This document shows positions 60,371-64,000 of a stretch of 64,000 bases of DNA, piece by piece. The translations under genes were made by a program, and so were the position numbers. Origin of the DNA: UBA6168 sp041741095 (GTDB taxonomy: Bacteria > Bacteroidota > Bacteroidia > Chitinophagales > Saprospiraceae); the NCBI GenBank assembly GCA_041741095.1, contig JBGSKQ010000117.1:23397-87396 (forward strand). The letters are read 5' to 3'. Under the pieces are notes generated by a model. That model did not search any database and was not told the DNA's origin. It saw nothing but the letters and a program-made list of their open reading frames with translations. Positions within the stretch are counted from its first letter, which is position 1, and each line of letters opens with the position of its first letter.

Positions 60371-63235
60371 ATGGGCTACAAGCACAATCCAACTTTCATA
60401 GAAAAACTGGCCGAAGGCATTGGCATCATCCCCAACCTGCACAAGGATGAGGATTATGACCCCTCCGTCAACAGCCTCACCGAACCAGGCGACCTGACAA
60501 AATACCCGCCGCCCGACCAATGGGACGAGTGGACGGAGTACGAAGCCAAGGCTTGGCCAAAAAAGGAGAAAAAGACCTATTCCATCGTGCCAACGACTTG
60601 CTTTAATTGTGAAAGTGCATGTGGTTTGCTGGCCTATATTGACAAGGAAACAGACCAAGTCAGGAAGTTCGAGGGCAACCCCTGGCACCCCGGCAGCCGT
60701 GGCCGCAACTGCGCCAAAGGGCCAGCCACTATCAATCAAATTACCGATCCCGACCGCATCCTCTACCCACTGAAACGGGTCGGCGAAAGGGGTGCAGGGC
60801 AATGGGAACGGGTGAGTTGGGATTCCGTGCTGGACGACATTGCCGGACGCATCCGCAAGGCTATCATCGAAGGCCGAAACAATGAAGTGGCCTACCACGT
60901 GGGCCGACCAGGCCACGAAGGTTATATGGATCGGGTACTGCAATCTTGGGGCGTGGACGGCCACAACAGCCACACGAATATTTGTTCGTCGGGGGCTCGT
61001 TTTGGCTATGCAATATGGTACGGCCACGACCGCCCTTCGCCCGACCATGCCAATGCAAAGGCCATTTTACTTATCTCCGCCCACCTGGAAAGCGGGCATT
61101 ATTTCAACCCCCATGCCCAGCGAATCATGGAGGGCAAAATGAACGGGGCGAAATTGATTGTGCTTGATCCTCGCTTGTCCAATACGGCGAGTATGGCCGA
61201 CCATTGGCTGCCGACATACCCTGGCACAGAAGCGGCTTTGTTGCTGGCCATTGCCAGGATTTTATTGCAAAAAGGATGGTACAACCGGGAATACCTGGAA
61301 AACTGGACAAACTGGGCCGAATACATGGAAAAGGCGCACCCTGGCAAGCCCCAGGATTTTGATAGTTTTATTGAAACGCTGATTGAAGTTTATCAAGAAT
61401 ACACACCAGAATACGCCGCCCAGGAAACAGGCGTCAAAGTATCGCAAGTGCATGAAGTGGCAAGGATAGTCGGCGAGGCTGGCACCCGCTTGGCCACGCA
61501 CAACTGGCGGAGCGCCGGTTCAGGAAACCTTGGTGGATGGGCAGTTGCCCGTTGTTTGCATTTTTTAAATGTGATTACGGGTTCGGTCGGAACGGTGGGC
61601 GGAACTTCGCCCAATACCTGGAACAAGTTCCACCCCGAATTTTTTGACAAACCGCCCGCACAGAAGTTTTGGAACGAACTGCATTTTCCAAAAGAATACC
61701 CGCTGGCATATTTTGAAATGTCTTTCCTCCTACCGCATTTCCTGAAAGAAGGCCGTGGCTTTATGGATGTCTATTTTTCAAGGGTATTCAACCCTGTGTG
61801 GACTTATCCTGATGGCTTTATGTGGATGGAGGCGTTTAAAGACCCGAAATGCTTCGGCCTCCATGCAGCACTGACGCCTACCTGGAGTGAGACAGCCTAT
61901 TTTGCTGATTATGTACTGCCAATGGGCCTGGCCAGCGAACGGCACGACCTGAACAGCTATGAGACCCATTCAGGGGTGTGGATTGCATTCCGGCAGCCAG
62001 TATTACGGGAAAAAGCACGACGGGACGGGAAGCCTTTCCAATTTACTTATGAGGTGAACCCAGGCGAGGTCTGGGAAGAGGACGAATTTTGGATCCAACT
62101 TTCCTGGCGCATTGATCCGGATGGTTCGCTTGGCATCAAAAAACATTTTGAGTCGCCCTACCGGCCCGGCCAGTGCATCACGGTGGACGAGTATTACCAA
62201 TACATTTTTGAACACACCAAGGGGCTTCCAGAGGCTTCCGCCAAAGAAGGCTTGACGCCTCTGGATTACATGCGCAAATACGGCGCTTTCGTAGTAGAGC
62301 CTGCCGTTTACGAACTAAATAAGGAAGCCGTGAAACAGGCAGACTTGCAGGATGCACAGATTGACGAAAATTCTGGCACCATCACGAAAAAAGGCAAAAC
62401 CCTTGGCGTGATGGTGGATGGCAAGGCCATGAAGGGCTTCCCAACACCAAGCGGCAAGAACGAATTTTTCAGCCAAACAATGATTGACTGGAAATGGCCA
62501 GAATTCGCCATTCCTGAATACATCAAGAGCCATATCCACGAGCAGGAAATGGACCGCTCAAAAGGCGATTATCCATTGGTGCCTACTTTCCGCCTGCCGA
62601 CGCTTATCCACTCCCGCAGCGGCAATGCAAAATGGTTGTACGAAATTTCCAACCGCAACCCCATTTGGATGCACACTTCCGATGCACAAAAATTTGATGT
62701 GCAAACGGGCGACCTGCTACGGGTGAACACAGACATCGGTTATTTCGTGGACAAGGTTTGGGTAACGGAAGGCATGAAGCCGGGCGTGGTGGCCTGTTCG
62801 CACCACCTGGGCCGTTGGCGCAGGCCGAACGACCCCGCAGGCAACCGCTGGGCCACCGCCACGGTGAGCATCGAAGACGATGGCAACGGGGGCTGGAAAA
62901 TGAAGCAACTGGCTGGTATCCACCCCTTTAAAAGCAGTGACAAGGACAGCGCCCGCATTTTCTGGAGCGATGGCGGCGTACACCAAAATATCACCTTCCC
63001 TGTTCACCCCGACCCGATTTCAGGGATGCACTGTTGGCACCAAAAAGTCCGCATAGAGCGGGCGCATGAGGGCGACCAATACGGCGATATTTTCGTGGAC
63101 ACCAAAAAGAGCATGGAAGTCTATCGGGAATGGCTGAAATTGGCAAGGCCCGCACCTGGGCCCGATGGGCTGCGCCGCCCACTTTGGATGAAACGGGCGC
63201 TAAAGCCAGCGGAGGAGACGTTTTATTTGAAATGA
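60371..63235 (+). CDS. Molybdopterin oxidoreductase catalytic subunit (SoeA/PsrA-like)
   Basis: The 954-residue protein has one 4Fe-4S site near the start (Cys77, Cys80, Cys84, Cys114: TCFNCESACG ... GRNCAKG). The probable molybdenum ligand is Cys205 in HTNICSSGARFGYA. Molybdopterin-guanine-dinucleotide-binding stretches include LIVLDPRLSNTASMADHWLP and a C-terminal MopB domain (WMHTSDAQKFDVQTGDLLRV). It has no Tat signal, so it acts in the cytoplasm, as SoeA does in sulfite oxidation; most thiosulfate and polysulfide reductases are exported. With the fused FeS/NrfD protein and SQR it fits sulfide-to-sulfite-to-sulfate oxidation. Substrate assignment is by analogy. Confidence 0.88.
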   Translation: MGYKHNPTFIEKLAEGIGIIPNLHKDEDYDPSVNSLTEPGDLTKYPPPDQWDEWTEYEAKAWPKKEKKTYSIVPTTCFNCESACGLLAYIDKETDQVRKFEGNPWHPGSRGRNCAKGPATINQITDPDRILYPLKRVGERGAGQWERVSWDSVLDDIAGRIRKAIIEGRNNEVAYHVGRPGHEGYMDRVLQSWGVDGHNSHTNICSSGARFGYAIWYGHDRPSPDHANAKAILLISAHLESGHYFNPHAQRIMEGKMNGAKLIVLDPRLSNTASMADHWLPTYPGTEAALLLAIARILLQKGWYNREYLENWTNWAEYMEKAHPGKPQDFDSFIETLIEVYQEYTPEYAAQETGVKVSQVHEVARIVGEAGTRLATHNWRSAGSGNLGGWAVARCLHFLNVITGSVGTVGGTSPNTWNKFHPEFFDKPPAQKFWNELHFPKEYPLAYFEMSFLLPHFLKEGRGFMDVYFSRVFNPVWTYPDGFMWMEAFKDPKCFGLHAALTPTWSETAYFADYVLPMGLASERHDLNSYETHSGVWIAFRQPVLREKARRDGKPFQFTYEVNPGEVWEEDEFWIQLSWRIDPDGSLGIKKHFESPYRPGQCITVDEYYQYIFEHTKGLPEASAKEGLTPLDYMRKYGAFVVEPAVYELNKEAVKQADLQDAQIDENSGTITKKGKTLGVMVDGKAMKGFPTPSGKNEFFSQTMIDWKWPEFAIPEYIKSHIHEQEMDRSKGDYPLVPTFRLPTLIHSRSGNAKWLYEISNRNPIWMHTSDAQKFDVQTGDLLRVNTDIGYFVDKVWVTEGMKPGVVACSHHLGRWRRPNDPAGNRWATATVSIEDDGNGGWKMKQLAGIHPFKSSDKDSARIFWSDGGVHQNITFPVHPDPISGMHCWHQKVRIERAHEGDQYGDIFVDTKKSMEVYREWLKLARPAPGPDGLRRPLWMKRALKPAEETFYLK

Positions 63236-63272
63236 AAAAAGCCCCGGCCAGATAATTGACCGGGGCTTTTTT
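63235..63272. terminator. Bidirectional terminator after the sulfur operon
   Basis: aaaaaagccccgg pairs perfectly with ccggggctttttt, 12-nt loop. It begins at the stop codon of the Mo subunit gene and is 19 bases from the stop of the convergent lipoprotein gene. Confidence 0.9.
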
Positions 63273-63290
63273 ATTTTTTATTTTTACCTC

Positions 63291-63866
63291 TCAATTCTTC
63301 CCATGCGCCACATTCAAAGCTGCAACGATGGCAGGCACTATCTTTTCAATATTGGTTCGCTGGGGCATGTAAATTTCCAATGCCCTTTCTTCCGAAACGA
63401 GTTCACTGTTTTTTAATTTTTTAACACCAGGGCGCCCTTCCAATACTTGAATGCGCAGTCCAGGAAACTCACCAGGTTCCTTGTCGGGGATTAGGCTAAG
63501 GCCGCCATTTTCAGGATTGAGATCTTTCATATTGAAGATGGTTTCATAGACATCGCCGCCCCGTTCATTCTTGATGACCACGTTCAGCTTTTCGTCCAGG
63601 AAAACCCCTGTCTCGCCGACGTTGGGGGCTTGGTTGACTGTGGCTTCAAATTCCTTTTGCAAAGTTCCCAAGGAGTGCGAAATCCTTCCATATACGTCGT
63701 CCTCCTGGAGGGCATTGGCTTTTAATTCTTCCAATGTACTGGTGGAAGTGCTTTTTGAGGTGGCCAGTTGGCCAGATGTGCTTGCCGTATCGGATGTGGC
63801 TTTGTCATTTTCACAGGAGGCCAAAAAGAGGGTAAAAAGGAGCAGAAAAGAGATTTTATTCAACAT
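63291..63866 (-). CDS. Hypothetical lipoprotein
   Basis: The 191-residue protein has a lipoprotein signal (MLNKISFLLLFTLFLASC) and a Ser/Thr-rich linker (about 20-45). A globular part follows with GRISHSLGTLQKEFEATVNQ, NVVIKNERGGDVYETIFNMK, LRIQVLEGRPGVKKLKNSEL and a C-terminal helix. I recognise no family. It converges on the sulfur operon over a shared terminator and is probably monocistronic. Confidence 0.75.
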   Translation of the reverse strand: MLNKISFLLLFTLFLASCENDKATSDTASTSGQLATSKSTSTSTLEELKANALQEDDVYGRISHSLGTLQKEFEATVNQAPNVGETGVFLDEKLNVVIKNERGGDVYETIFNMKDLNPENGGLSLIPDKEPGEFPGLRIQVLEGRPGVKKLKNSELVSEERALEIYMPQRTNIEKIVPAIVAALNVAHGKN

Positions 63867-63913
63867 AGTAACAGATTTTTAGGCTAAGAAAATTGTTAAT
63901 TACGTAGGAGGGT

Positions 63914-64000
63914 GTGGGAGGAGAGAAAAAATTTCATTTTTTCTCTCCTCCCACCTTGGGGGGGTGTTTTTTGGAAAAATTTTCAATTTTTCCAAAAAAC
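63914..64000. repeat. Two adjacent perfect hairpins with identical ttc loops
   Basis: The first hairpin has a 19-bp perfect stem (gtgggaggagagaaaaaat) around ttc at 63914-63954. The second has a 16-bp perfect stem (gttttttggaaaaatt) around ttc at 63966-64000, ending at the window edge. They lie upstream of the lipoprotein gene and could be terminators or fold-back products. Confidence 0.8.

Overview
The window looks like a chromosomal segment of a free-living Bacteroidota, most likely from the Saprospiria. The evidence is two giant secreted proteins with type IX secretion (T9SS) sorting domains (one type B, one type A), a third smaller type A cargo, many Cys-anchored lipoproteins, TAnnTTTG-like promoter boxes, sparse Shine-Dalgarno sequences, and short intergenic repeats of the kind common in this phylum. 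I saw no rRNA, tRNA, CRISPR array or prophage. Taxonomy is inference from gene content only.

Layout. 1-10 kb: the tail of a DUF4403-type protein, a prokaryotic HIR/stomatin-like SPFH protein, a 1450-residue CUB/Ig-like T9SS protein, then a cobalamin riboswitch driving a BtuB-like TonB receptor and a T9SS-sorted DUF4465 protein. 10-20 kb: a MITE-like element, a Sco/cytochrome c/lipoprotein operon, a glycosyltransferase, a large AsmA-family protein, a GH20 hexosaminidase, and a decaheme cytochrome c overlapping a membrane b-type cytochrome gene. 20-25 kb: two DUF2231 membrane paralogues around an exported rubrerythrin and a two-component system, then the scar of two broken genes. 25-37 kb: recQ, purC, a Nudix-like protein, proC, an isoaspartyl peptidase, a degenerate histidine kinase fused to a receiver, and a pair of M16 peptidases.

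37-41.2 kb is the accessory hot spot. It holds a type I restriction subunit (HsdR) collapsed to its two ends, an AT-rich gene joining a patatin phospholipase to a PLD-like and a ParB/Srx-like region, and a DUF6922/AbiEii-type nucleotidyltransferase pair bracketed by two copies of the same broken HsdM N-terminus. This is the best candidate in the window for an undescribed defence-related arrangement.

41-64 kb: a frameshifted outer-membrane barrel gene, a GT2 polysaccharide synthase with a TPR/beta-barrel partner, leuS, a giant T9SS type A protein with dockerin-like and cohesin-like regions, ffh, queA, and a sulfur-oxidation-type operon. That operon has a fused FeS/NrfD protein, a sulfide:quinone oxidoreductase, a methyltransferase and a molybdopterin catalytic subunit; together they resemble SoeABC plus SQR and would feed electrons from sulfide and sulfite to quinone. 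The window closes with a lipoprotein gene and two perfect hairpins.

Coordinates and motifs were read by eye. Family names come from recognition of sequence patterns, not from database searches.
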